Shown here piece after piece: positions 48,001 to 60,287 of a stretch of 64,000 bases of DNA. Source of the DNA: Brevipalpus yothersi (taxonomy: Eukaryota; Arthropoda; Arachnida; Trombidiformes; Tenuipalpidae); contig QZCP01000042.1 of NCBI GenBank assembly GCA_003956705.1, positions 1 through 64,000 on the forward strand, given 5' to 3'. Under the pieces are notes generated by a model that was not told where the DNA came from, did not search any database, and saw nothing but the letters and a program-made list of their open reading frames with translations. The number at the start of each line of letters is the position of its first letter. Position 1 is the first letter of the stretch. The position numbers and the translations under genes are program-made.

Positions 48001-50653
48001 GTCCTGAGCTAGAAATTCGATATCTAAATTTCACTACCATAACTTATTTTCGATGCTAAATCACTGTGTAGGTGTATTCTGATGATCATAGATATATTGT
48101 ACAATCATTGATAGACCTGAAGGATGAACATTTGAATCCATTATTTCCTAGTGTATCATCCACTCAATCCCACTTCCTTCTATTTCATCATGAAATCTGG
48201 ACAGAAAAATGTTCATCTCTCTCTCTCTCTCTCTCTTTCTCTTTCTTTTCCCATTCCCATGTGTATATCGATCGTACGAGTGGAAGCCCTCCAGCTAATT
48301 TGATACTTTCTCTTGGAGCAACTTGTTTTCATTGTCTTGACCATTCCATACGTTATTCACGAAATTGGTCACATTATCACTATACTTTGGAAAACATAGT
48401 GTGTCCTTCATGTTTGTAATCCTCTACAATAGATCTTGAATCTCGGTCAACTTTTTTCTTTCTCTCTATCTTTCTCTTGATACTTTTTTCTTCCTCTTCT
48501 TCTCTTCTAAAGTATATGTCACCTGAGATGTGAGATCAAAGATTTTTTTTTTCTTACTTTGATTCTTTAGCTTCTTCCATCAATTGTATCTTCTTCTTCT
48601 TTCTCAACCTATTCAACATCCCTCGGGACAGTTTCCATGTGTTGTTACGAGAAGCTTGAACTTTTCCTGTGGTCATCCATCCTATGCCCTTTTAGCTCCT
48701 CTCTTTTTTGTCTTTTTTATTTCGATTTTTTCTTTCTTCTACTTTCTTTCCCATAGACTTCCTTTACCAAGATCGTGATCACTTTATTTTGGATACATTT
48801 TTCATTTGATGATGCACAGAGAGATTGTGTTTCGATTTCATGAAATTCAACTTGATGCCCAGGGAATATAGTTTCATGAGAAGTGAAGTAAATCATCTTC
48901 AAAACGAAACTCCATAATATGGAGACATTCAATGTTTCAAAGATTGCGAAACACTGTTGGATTTTCAACGTTGCTCTCGATTGAATTTATCTGTGAATTT
49001 TGAATCAGAATACCCAAGTTTCTTGTTTCTCACTTAGTCAGAATCGTCATTGTTGTCTAAACCTTCTCAATCATTGAACTTTTCAGGAAGAATTTTATCT
49101 AAATTCAAAAACTCAGAGAAACTCAAGATATTCTATGCTTGATTATGCACATTATTCTTATCATGTAAGATCATTCCAACAGCAAGTAACAGCTGAATGT
49201 AAGAATGCTGAATAGTGAACACATGTACACACAATTTGTGTTATATGTGTCAGCTTGAACTTTAAGTAGACATCCATGACAAGGTGTATATATTTCATGA
49301 TCTTATTGTGCCCGCAAACAAAGTTTGATAAGAAATCTTCCAGTTTACCATGTATAGTGTATCCACAATTTTTGACTATATCACTTGTAACCATCTCATT
49401 TATGTCATCTCACAACCTCATACTCCTTGGAGACTCAAAATTTTTGCTTTCCCGCTCTCATACCCACACACACACACACACCAACTATCCAAAGTAAATA
49501 CCTTACTTTTCATGCCCATCTTACATATATTCTACTGATGCTTGATGCTTGTTATTCTGTATGATTGTACTTTTTTTGGCTTTTTTTCGCTTATACACTC
49601 GATGGTAATACCCTTGCTTTTACGGATTCATTTTTTTCTCTCTCCTCATCTTATGATTCAACATTCTGATCGAACTTTTGCTTGAGCCTCCTCGAATATC
49701 GACTTCCAACACTCGGGCTACCCCAAGCTTCACAGATCCTGTCAGTCTTTGGAAAAAATCCATGTGAGATCTGCCTATCTTACTTGTCCTATTATGGAAC
49801 CATATTATCGTTGATCCAGGTAAATCTTCAATTGGACTCATTTTTCTTTTTCGATTTATCCAGGAGAAAGAGGAAGAGAGAAAAAAGCTCTTCTTACTTC
49901 ACCTTGTGTGCGAGAATACGTATTCTCTTGGCTGAAGAAAAACAATAGTTTGTATCTATGAATTTTTTTTCTCGGCTTTCTCTATCTATCTGACTGAATT
50001 CTGGGTTGAAAAGACTTCTTTTTTAAAGTACGCTTGGTTTGGCTCTGATCCTATCCAGTCACATTGATTCAATATATAGCTCAGAGGCTTGTCATCCATG
50101 AACTTCCCTGGAGATAGTTTTTTTCTCTTCTTTCTATCTTAAGATTTGCCTGGAAATTGCTTTGGAACCTACTTTACACTATTTTTCACGCATTTTCTGG
50201 AGGCAAACTTGCCCAAAGTTTGACCGAAATATTGTCGAAACTTATCTAGAATTACTTTCACAATCCAACAGCTATCTATACAATTTGATGGTCATTTCTT
50301 GGAAAACCAAGTGAACATTCACTGTGAGGCTATATATACACGATAACCTTTAGATTCTATCAAATTCTATTTATTATCATCATGATATTTGCTCAGCGAA
50401 TCGATCAATTTCCGTTGAAAACTTTCAAACCATGTGTTTCTCCTAGGGTCAAAGTGTTGGTCATGAAATTGATTTGATTAGCCCTTCACAGCATCCATTT
50501 TAGAAACTTGACTTGTAAACAAAGTCAAGAACTTTCAATTCTACTGAAATTGTAATCGAAGAAAATCATCATCATAAGCTTCATCTTCATTTGAAAAATA
50601 TTTACTCATCAAAACTGATTTTTGATACTCATTATTCATTCTATCCATTACAG

Positions 50654-50792
50654 GCATCAACGCCAGAACACAAGAGACTTATGCCTGAGATACAAGTGAT
50701 CAACTTAACCGAAAACACTTTTTTAGAGCTTAAGAAAGAGATGTTCTACAATGTACAGTTAATAAATTTACAACGAATATACTTAAGAAAAG
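50654..50792 (+). CDS. Kekkon-like LRR receptor, coding exon 2
   Basis: Begins after a clean TTACAG acceptor in phase 0 and ends at AAG/GTATGT in phase 1. It encodes the first LRR region, about 46 residues: EIQVINLTENTFLELKKEMF then NLQRIYLRK. The NLQ.IYLR signature with the QVINL start is typical of Kekkon proteins at exactly this place. The phase and content fit the exon at 7753-8172, which ends in the LRR N-cap. A short lead (ASTPEHKRLMP) replaces the usual short linker between cap and first repeat. Confidence 0.85.
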
Positions 50793-50883
50793 GTATGTCA
50801 TATTTCTGATATTAATATACAGTATATACATAGAATATTCCATTTATTCCAAAAATTTTTGTTCTTTTCTGATCTCTTTCCAG

Positions 50884-51097
50884 CATCTGTTGAGACCATT
50901 AACAAAAGCGCCTTTTACAAACTGATTCAGCTGGTTGAATTGGATCTTTCCTTCAACTATTTGAAATATGTACCTTCCGAGGCCTTCCAACATATTCCCA
51001 AGTTGAAGACGTTAGATTTAAGTTATAATCAAATTGAGGTGATAAATGATAATTCCTTCAAACAATTGAATAGTTTGAAGCTTCTATCTCTCAATAG
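50884..51097 (+). CDS. Kekkon-like LRR receptor, coding exon 3
   Basis: Follows a 91-bp intron (acceptor TTTCCAG). Its 70-odd residues hold nearly three extracellular-type LRRs of about 24 residues: TINKSAFYKLIQLVELDLSF, YLKYVPSEAFQHIPKLKTLD and IEVINDNSFKQLNSLKLLSL. The exon ends at AATAG/GTAAGA in phase 2. Spacing and the LVELDLS core are regular and no repeat is broken. Confidence 0.92.
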
Positions 51098-51868
51098 GTA
51101 AGAAGACATCGGTGATGTATTGACTATGAATATTTCCTTTCCCTATTTGGCACTCAGAATTCTAACTGAATATCTGATCAGCCAGTGCAAACTCTTAGAT
51201 TTCTTGGATGAAGTTCTGCTTCAAAAAACTGCCTTGAATTAGCCATCTGATGAGTCAATTATTCGATAGAATTTGTCTCCTGATTGTGCTCTTGTATTCC
51301 AACAGTATAAGATAAAGTATTCCTGAATGTGCATAAAAAACAACTGTGTTGCTCAAATCAGTGAGGTGTGCTATAGCAATTCTATTTGATTCAATTTGAT
51401 TTGAGAAAAAATTTGTAAATTTGTCAGCATCTCAGGTGTACTATTTGTTCATTGTGCAAAAGGTCACCAGTGTAGAAAGAAAAGGAATACACATGCAAGC
51501 ACACTCTGTACTCTAATGAGATCGAAAATTTAAATGCCTTGAATTTTCCAAATTCCGAGATTTATTTTGCCAACAAAATTCACTCCAGATTGTTGACTCA
51601 TGGATTTGCATTTCACTTGCACAGTGATAATCATATTATTCTTTTTATTTTCGCTCTGTTTTTCTCTCTCTTGTTTTTTCCAATTCAAGCACTTGGCTTG
51701 AGTGTATGCACTTATGGTGTTGGAAGTGAGAGAAAAAACTGATGATCACTGTGGAAATAACAGAACAGATTCAATTGCCATATTTTCTCTCTGTATATAT
51801 TCCTTTTTTATTTCGTATATACATGTGCCTGAACATGTATTGACGTTTATTTACTCTTCTCCTTGTAG

Positions 51869-51937
51869 CAATCGAATAAAAAAGATCGATATAAATGCAT
51901 TCTATGGTCTATGGTCTTTGGGAGAATTGCGACTCAG
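51869..51937 (+). CDS. Kekkon-like LRR receptor, coding exon 4
   Basis: A 69-bp exon between a TTGTAG acceptor and a CTCAG/GTAAAT donor, in phase 2 at both ends, so it carries exactly one 23-residue LRR (NRIKKIDINAFYGLWSLGEL). It could be skipped without a frameshift. The flanking introns are 771 and 1341 bp. Confidence 0.88.
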
Positions 51938-52415
51938 GTAAATATTTCTTTCTTTTGTTGAGCATAGAATATGTGCTTCCTGGAATACTGTATAAATGAT
52001 GTGGAAGCTGGATGCTCCACAATATCTACCGGCTACAGTTCTATTCAGATGAAAATGAGCTACCGAATATACACATAACGTATCCACAGGATTCTTTTAT
52101 GAGCATAGTATGATGATCAAATCTTGGCATATTCACAAGAAAATGCAGACATTCAATGAGAGAAAAAGACACTACTTCATCTTCGTATGGATCAGAGATG
52201 AAGAGAGAGAGAGAGAGAAAGGAAGAGGATGGAAACCCAAAGTCTGTTGTGTATCGTTGAGATTTCCTCACAACATCTAACCAAAGGTCATCTCACTTGG
52301 GCAACAGTCCCATGAGTCTGATGATAGAATAGAGTCTTCAAATTCTGATGATAGCTATCGTGGGGCATGTTTTGAAGTGTTACCAAAGAAAAAAGTGTCA
52401 ACAACTTTTCATTCT

Positions 52416-52455
<40 letters not shown>

Positions 52456-53278
52456 AAGGAATCGAAATAATTTTGAGGATGATGAATTGCTCAATCGTTG
52501 AGAATTACCCTTGTCATCGGAAGAACTTTTGAAGAGAGAGAGCTGAAAAATTCTTTCTCTCTCGCTCTCAATATTTTTCTGAATGCATCAATATTGTTCA
52601 ATTTTGACGATAGATCCATCATGTTCAATTGCTGTCAATAGATGATTCTGGACAAAGAACGAAGAGAAAGAGAGAGAAAGTTGAAAAAGTGGTCTTTTGT
52701 GCTAGTCAACTGGAAGTTTTATGATTTCATGCAGTGAGTATGAAGAAGGAATTCGAGCATGGAAGAGAGAGAGAGAGAGAGCAAGAAAGTTTGGCTCATC
52801 AACGATTATGAGAGATCTAGCTTCTTTGAGAGCATTTTTTTCTCGTAGAAAAATTTTCTATCATAAGAACTTTAGAGGATCAACAAAGATGTTGTATTTT
52901 TCGAGGAACCGTTTTGTGAGTTCAATTGTGAACGTATCACTAGTTTTGAGAATCAGAACTCTTTCTCCATGAAAACAAGATAATGCCATTTTTTGGTAAA
53001 TAAGAGATTAATTTCTAAATTCTGATTGATCCTCATGGATTTATAGAGAAATTCTATCACAGAGGCCTTAAAAAGGCAATCGAAAAATCGAAAAAAGGAA
53101 AAATATCACCAAGAGACCATTTTGAAAAGCTCTAATCATCTTGGTTCTCATGAATTGCGTCTCACAAACAATTCAATTCAATTTCTAGGGTTGTATGAAG
53201 TGAAGCTTAGTTAATATTTTCACAATTAATATCTGTTGATTTATTTTACTAATGATTTTCTCATTTTTCTGTTTACAG
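51938..53278 (+). other. intron between Kekkon-like coding exons 4 and 5
   Basis: No coding content was recognised. It contains the TA repeat at 52420-52453 and small GA runs. The 3' end has the acceptor TGTTTACAG. Confidence 0.7.
52420..52453. repeat. (TA)n microsatellite
   Basis: Pure TA tract of about 33 bp, in the intron between Kekkon-like coding exons 4 and 5. Confidence 0.95.
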
Positions 53279-53472
53279 TGACAATAGGCTGACTGAACTC
53301 TCAAGTAAAACCTTAATCCCTCTGAATGCTACACATTCCATGCATCTTGCCGGCAATAATTGGCATTGTGATTGTAAATTACGTGAACTTCGATTAGCAC
53401 TATTTTCTAAGGATATACTCGTAACTGATGAACCTCGTTGTGGAAACAACGACAAAGTATGGACCAAATTGG
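53279..53472 (+). CDS. Kekkon-like LRR receptor, coding exon 5 (last LRR + LRRCT, incomplete)
   Basis: The exon completes the last LRR (DNRLTELSSKTLIPLNATHS) and begins the LRR C-terminal cap: NNWHCDCKLRELRLALFS with the C-x-C pair (311 and 313 of the joined protein) and Cys335 in PRCGN. The fourth cap cysteine would lie in the next exon. The exon ends at TTGG/GTGAGT in phase 1, after VWTKL, the usual place for a break in this family (W..L then DEFAC). Ig domain, membrane segment and cytoplasmic tail are not visible in the remaining 10.5 kb. The gene is therefore partial here: 345 residues in five coding exons. Confidence 0.9.
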
Positions 53473-54836
53473 GTGAGTTGCAAAGCAATTGCACATGGTT
53501 CCTTCCTATTTTGAATATTTCTTATTCCGTACTATTGAACGGAAGAAGGGTGAGAAAACATTGAGGCAAATCAAGAAACAGCTAACTTATTGATGCTTTG
53601 TCTATCTTAAAATGAACCTCCTAATGATATACACATACCCACACACACACATAAACAGCAGGAAAGCAAAAAAAGTAAATGAATAAAATCAAGAATCAAC
53701 GAAAGGAACGACTTTCTCTCTCTCTCTCTTTCTCCTTTCTTTTCCCATGGAAGATGAATGGTCTGGTCCATTTGCATGAATGAATTTTCCATCATTCAAG
53801 ATATCTCACGATTCTTTTGAATTCTTATTCTCATTTGTTTGATTCAAAGTATTGCATGATTTCACTTCCTATCTACACTTTACCATCCTATTTCTCTTTT
53901 TGAGCAAATTTTTTTTTCTTCACCTCCCAAAATCAGCCTCATTTCTTTGGCAAATGAAAAGATGAAAGTTTAAGCACAGAAGAGTACACTTTCACTCTCT
54001 TCTCTCATGTAGCAACTTGAAATCTGTAAACGATGATAATTAAGGCTCACCCTTGGCTTCATTCATTCATTTTGTCTTCTTCTTCTTCTTCTTTTTCTCT
54101 GTTGTTTTCTTTCTTCTGTATCTCTGTTTTTCTCTGTAAATTCATTAGAGAGTATCTCAAAACCATTAGGTATTGTCAATGTGTTGCCCTGATTGTCATG
54201 TTTTTCCTCTTCTCTTCAACCGGCTTATTTGAAAACTTTGTCATTAGGAAAGAAATTGAGAGAGGATCACTTTTGTCTCTTTATTCCTCTCCTACTCAAG
54301 GCTCTTCTCGTAGGGGTTAAGATCAATCTTTCAATCTTTTTTGATCCACATACAGTTAGTTGAATAAATGAATTGAAGAGTAAAAACAATCCAATCTCAT
54401 GGTAAACATCTTCTCATGTATACACCGTACGCTCACAAAACCCTTGAGAGTCAGAGAGATGGAGACATAGGAAGAGGAAAAGGAAGAGAGAAAAAAATCA
54501 CAAGTGATCTTGATAGAACATTTCAAGGTAGTCAAAAGAAGACCCCTGAAATGGAATCAAACATATACATAAGTGAAATTGGTTTCACCTTCCTTTTTTG
54601 GCACATTCACTGAGCTAACAAGACCCGTGGGATGAGATCGATTTGATGGGTAAGAGCGACAAAAAAAAAGGCTAAAAAAGGCACGAATGAATGAAACTGT
54701 AATAGTATGTGTGTCTATGTGTGCAAGTGTAACTCTTCATCCCCCCACTTTTACCGTTATACTTTTCTACTACTACCGTTATTTTTTTCACCCAAAGCCA
54801 CTTGAGTGTCAATCTTGTGCGGCGAGATTGGGTTCA

Positions 54837-54839
<3 letters not shown>

Positions 54840-54885
<46 letters not shown>

Positions 54886-54972
54886 TGCCTCTCTTATTTT
54901 GATAGTGATTGATGTGATTGTGTGAATTCCGCTAACGTTGACTTTTTCCGGTTTCGTCAACATTAGTTTTCT

Positions 54973-55037
<65 letters not shown>
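54840..55037 (+). repeat. two (CT)n tracts, about 42 and 62 bp
   Basis: CT tracts at 54840-54882 and 54975-55037 in the same orientation, separated by about 90 bp of non-repetitive sequence. Confidence 0.95.
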
Positions 55038-55041
<4 letters not shown>

Positions 55042-56562
55042 TTATTGTCCATGAAGCTAGCTAAAAGTCATTCCTAGAGGAAGCCTTTCCTCTCTTTTCT
55101 CTCATATTAAAAGCTTCCCATACAAGTGGAGAGAGAGAGACTAATGTAAGAGATGTGAAATCTATGGTCTATTGTGCTGTTTATGTCCACTGATTCTTGA
55201 GGGGGTTTTGTTTTGCTTTTTTTTCCTCTTCTATCCTTTCTATCTTCACTCTTCCTCTCCTATCCATTCGTGGACCTCTTCATTAGATTAGTTGATAACA
55301 ATGATTAACAGGACTCTGATCGATATTCGCTTCATGATCCTATGTGACCTCTTTCTCTGTGTGTGGAATCATATTAGGGCAAAAAAAAGGAGGCTCAAGT
55401 AGTTGATGTTTCACATACAGCTCTCTCTTGAAAAACATACACACACAAATCACTAACTGAGTTCATTAATTGACCACAAATTATTGCTACAAACTGTCTC
55501 ATTTTTCAATGGTTAATTGAATGCTTCCACTGGTCTTGTAATTCTTTTGACCTATTTTTGCAAGATATTTGACGATCCAACTTCCTCTTGATTTATCTCC
55601 CCATGAAACTTGAATTATCTTTCGAAAATGAAGGATAATCTCACATTATACAGAATTGGCCTCAGAATGCCACGAGATATCACGTTATCTTCTATCGAAG
55701 CTTTCAGAAGTAATCAATGGATTTCATTTCATTTCAATTCTAAGTATAGATAAATATCGAAAATATTTCATTTAGATCCGATTTTTTCCCCCTTTCAATC
55801 TTGATAAGTTTGTAAACCTTTTACTCACTGAAATCATTTGATCACAATTCAGAAGAGTCGTACATAACTCTAATATTACGAAATTCTCTCAAAATAAGTC
55901 CAAGAAGAAAAATATTCACTCTGCTGCTTCCATTTTGATACCATACAAAATGAGTGAAAGTCACAAAATTATTCGTTATTCTAATTCAAATATTCACGCT
56001 CCAAATTTACTTTGAGCTTTATATATGAAAATTTACTCACTTTTGTGTATATACTCAACTGTTATGCACCAATATTCATTTTGGTTAATAGTAAATATTA
56101 CCAGGGTCTATGGAAGTTTTAGATTTCAATGAAAATATACAACCGTATGACCTCTGCACATTTTTTGGCTACAAAAGTGTACCCTTTCATCCCTGAAAAT
56201 TGATTTTTACGGCCTATTCATGAACCTTTCGTTTATAATCGTATTTCTTGTAAACTGAGAATGAACTGAACCTGGCTTATTATTATTGTATGCACGTAGA
56301 ATGGAATTCATCAAGAATTATGAAATTCACCTTGTGTTATGGTGACACCTGGACCTGTGTGAAACTTACATTCATGCAATGATAATTGAATCATTTTCTA
56401 GGTGAAGTTGTTGACTCAACAGGGGACTCATGTTTTCGACTTGATTTTGTTGAAACACTCTTACCACGATAATCTTTTGCTATTGCCAGAATTTGATCTA
56501 CCTCGAATTGCTGACAAGAAGCATTTATTAGAATTCGATTTTTGGTGTGCTAAATTTCAACT

Positions 56563-56698
56563 GTATATCCTCTGCATCCTTGTATCCTTCTGAATATGAA
56601 GAGGATTTTCGAATAGAAAATTGTTGCTACAAGGATTCAGAGGATATACTTGAAACTCAGTACACCTCTTCCTCGAATATCCTCTTCATATTCAGAAG
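56563..56698. repeat. interleaved inverted repeats (A-B-A'-B')
   Basis: Segment A (56563-56584) pairs with A' (56628-56649) at 21 of 22 bases. Segment B (56587-56612) pairs with B' (56673-56698) at 25 of 26. The order A-B-A'-B' is interleaved, not nested. A and B' also resemble each other (TATCCTCT-CAT core), so all four may be copies of one unit in alternating orientation. Confidence 0.85.
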
Positions 56699-59300
56699 TT
56701 CTTGAGCTAATACTGGAAGCTAGTGCAACATTCTTTAACTTCAAAGGCTCAGTAAGAGAACAAATTGAATTCTGAAGCCAAAATTTCATCGTTAATCAGT
56801 ATCTCAGAGTATGAACAGAAAACATGAGAGTTCATTATACAATTTGCATTTCAGGTGATAAGTTATAATTTGTAGGCCTTCAATTCTTGTGCATTTGGTA
56901 TGAACATGAATTTAATTGATCAAAATCATAATTGATTCTTCACCCTTTTATGATGAACTTTTGTAGTGTATTACAGATAAAATAACTTCATTCAATGTTG
57001 ATTGGAGCGTTACTTGTTCATAAATTGATTTGATAAATGAATTTAGGCTTCTCATTACTTGAACATACAGCTCTCATGTAGAAGATGATTGGCCAAAAAT
57101 TGACTTTTACAAAAGGAAATTGACTATGAAAATTCGGGAAGGAAGCCATCATTTCTCTATTCCTATTGATCGAAATATTCCTCTTTTGTCTCCAATATTC
57201 CTCTCTTTTACCCTTTTTCTCTCTCCCTCTCTCTTCCCATCTTTCCCTATTCAATTCTTTCCATGATGTATTCAATAATATGAATCTTTTATTTTGACTT
57301 GATTTGGATGCTCATAAAATGCAAAAGTTCCAAGCAAATAGGATGTACAATTGAATTTTCATCATCATTGTCAACAGTTCTTTCACCTTATATATTTCAT
57401 TTTATTCCATCTATTACCTTACACACATATTCCGGTCTTGCCTTATGTCTAGGGTTAATATCGTGTCAATCAGTGACAAAATGTCTAATTCATGAGATGA
57501 GCTTAAGCGAGCATGCAAGAGAATGAAAGAAAGAGAGAAAAAGATGAAGCTAAATGATTAGCTATTGATCAGCCCTAAAGGTTGTGATCCAAAATGAAGT
57601 GAGAGGACCAAAGATGAGAAAGAGAGAGAAAAGGAATGGAGAAAGTTTGCCATACTCAACTGCTGCCATTCCTCCTTTTGGATAATTCATCAGATCCAAT
57701 AGTGTTCACCCAAAGAAAGTGATAGTATCTGGTACTGTGTTCCCGGGTATATATTCTTTATGGTAGAATTTTATTGCTCACACTACTACTGCCACCATAT
57801 CATGTTATAACGTGACTTATAATGAAAAGAATTTTGCTGAACCTTCCCTTCATGGCCACTTCATTCTACACCCAACACTTTTGGCAGCATGCGATGAAGG
57901 ATAATTTTCCACATCTTTTCCATCTTATTCCACTTTCTGCTAATGAAAACTTTTACCAAGATATCAGTTTTACATGTGCTCAGAGAGAACAAAAAGGTTT
58001 ATTATTATACTGTTGATTTTGGCAATCAACGGATCCATCTTGAGTACTGATAAACTTAACAATCCTCTCTCTTTCTCTCTCTCTTTATTTCTTTTTTCTT
58101 TCTTTCTCGTCTAGATTGCCATTTCTGTTAGGGAATACCCTCAGATATTCTCATCTTCTTCAAGATGATCCGAATTGCTGTTTTTCTTCAATATAAGAGT
58201 AGCTAGTGAAATAAAGAGAGAGAGGGCATCAAGAATCACTCATTTACCTTCAACATCACACACGGTGGACACAGTTTACTAGCCATTATGTCACGGTTTG
58301 TGCCATCAAAGAGAGAGAGAGAGAGAGAGTAACATTTTGGCACTAGTTAGTTGGGAGAACAAGGCTTGGGATGTCGTCTTCCTGTCCACTTTGTCTACTA
58401 GGATGACATGTTTACAGTTGCATGCACATCACCACTACTTGGTCATTTCATGTTACTTGGCTACAATTTCAATGTTAAAGCTTACCACTGATGTATAGGT
58501 TTGGGTGTGAAGTGTGGGTGGATGGATGATTGAGATTCAATGTCAATCCAAGGAAGTATACTAGTAAATATGTGGATAACCTTTGGAAGATTTTGTCATC
58601 CTTTTTAATACTTGATTTTCCTGCACCAACGTGTAAATGTGTGGATTATGCAAATTTTTTTTGGTTTCCAAAATCTTTTGACTTTCACGATGATAATCAA
58701 TAGATAAGGCTCACATGTTATCAAAAATGACCATTAAATCCATTAAAAATGGATTATGATACCTCATCTAATAGTATCAGGAACCAATATGGTGACTTGT
58801 TAAGGTTTCATCTCATTTCATCTCATGATGATTCTCATTTCGAATACTTCTCAGAATGTGGATCTTTTCCTGGAAGCTGCTTTCAACTCGAACCATGTCT
58901 ATTCGATCCTCAGGAATTGTGTAATCGATTTAATCCTGGTTTCACTTATCTGATCATTAGCGAGGAGATTATCGACTGATGCAATTTTCAATTCCTTGGC
59001 TTCTGGGTTTATTTCTTTTTCCTCATCTCCCTCATCTTACAGATTTTGTTGATAACCAACTGAGAGTTAGTGTAAAATTGAACCAATTTGATTGGAATAC
59101 AATTCTCCCATGAAGAGAGGCCAAAGAATTGGTTTTCAGTCTGTATATTATGGATTCTCTATAAATCTTTTTCGCTCTGGAAGCTTAATCCTTTACATGC
59201 TCCACAATACGCAAGCCTTTGATAGAATTCTGTCATCTTCTCATAATATCTCAAATTTTTCACAACCAATACATCAGTCTAAGTTTTGTGTGTCTGTCTT

Positions 59301-59304
<4 letters not shown>

Positions 59305-59339
<35 letters not shown>

Positions 59340-59502
59340 AATCCATTGAAAAAGGGAATGGAACAAAATCGAAACGATAAAGTACTAACGAATACGGAAG
59401 ATCATTAATCATCCATTTTTTTGTATCCAAGAGAAAAGTAAAAACAGTTTCTCTTAGCTGAAATGATCTCAATTCCATGTGTAACGGTTTGGCCGTTTTC
59501 TT

Positions 59503-59546
<44 letters not shown>

Positions 59547-59582
59547 TTCTTTCTTTCTTTCTTTCTCTCTTTCTTCCTTTCT
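59305..59582. repeat. (GA)n followed by inverted (CT)n and (CTTT)n
   Basis: A GA tract at 59305-59337 and a CT tract at 59505-59543 are complementary and about 170 bp apart. The CT tract passes into CTTT repeats to about 59582. Confidence 0.93.
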
Positions 59583-60240
59583 CCATAACTTACCCATGTC
59601 TATGATCTGTCTAGTGTGGCATGTTTTGCTCCCTCAACCATATCATTCATCCACTTCATTCTTCTCTTTTTTTCGCAACAATCATCATGTATGTTTCGAA
59701 ATCATACCATGGGCAAGGGTTTATTTAATATATAAACAATATTCTACAAGTAAAACGTGGCCGCATGGAAGAAATTGAGAAAGAAAAGAAAAAGAGAAAG
59801 AGAGCAACTGCTGTTGGAGTGTAAGTTTGGCTGGAAAAAAACTATGAAACACTCTGTGAACATTCTGTGTACATTCTGAAAAACCAGATCAAGTGAACTC
59901 GATCCATTCTTTCTGGTACACACACTGTTCTATAATGAATCAGAATTTCTGCGGATTGATATTCTTTTTATACACTCTCTTGATCTATCATACTGGTTGT
60001 CCAACATGCAATACCAGCAATATGTTAAGTAAAAGCAAAGGAAAAGTTGTTGGCTGGTAAAATGAAAGTTAATACAGGCCAGACAGTGCAAATATACAGA
60101 GAGAAAAAGAGAGAATATCCTCATTAACACGATCCTCATTGGTCGGGACACAATCGATTTATTATGTTCAGCTTCATACTTTTTCCATAGCTTCTTATTG
60201 CCTTTTGAGGATGACAAACTCATGTTATGGTGTTGCCTTG

Positions 60241-60243
<3 letters not shown>

Positions 60244-60285
<42 letters not shown>
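60244..60285 (+). repeat. (CT)n microsatellite
   Basis: Pure CT tract of about 42 bp, pyrimidines on +. Confidence 0.95.

Positions 60286-60287
<2 letters not shown>

Larger units (their letters stand above)
29018..50653 (+). other. giant intron of Kekkon-like gene, part 3
   Basis: 21.6 kb without a coding exon that I can support. It is AT-rich with many CT/GA tracts (listed separately), a long GT repeat and CA runs. Between about 30880 and 31210 the sequence loses the CT character and becomes purine/AT-rich with many stops; I see no clear family there. The largest frames (31698-32087, 38895-39293, 46274-46828 on +) lack recognisable domains. Confidence 0.5.

Noticed and set aside
56395..56460. 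Possible acceptor TTTCTAG at 56401 as the missing next exon of the receptor
   Set aside because: In the needed phase the frame closes after about 25 codons and shows no LRR-cap or Ig residues.
58749..58979. 76-codon frame with five cysteines
   Set aside because: No signal peptide, no splice support and no known cysteine pattern; too short to claim.
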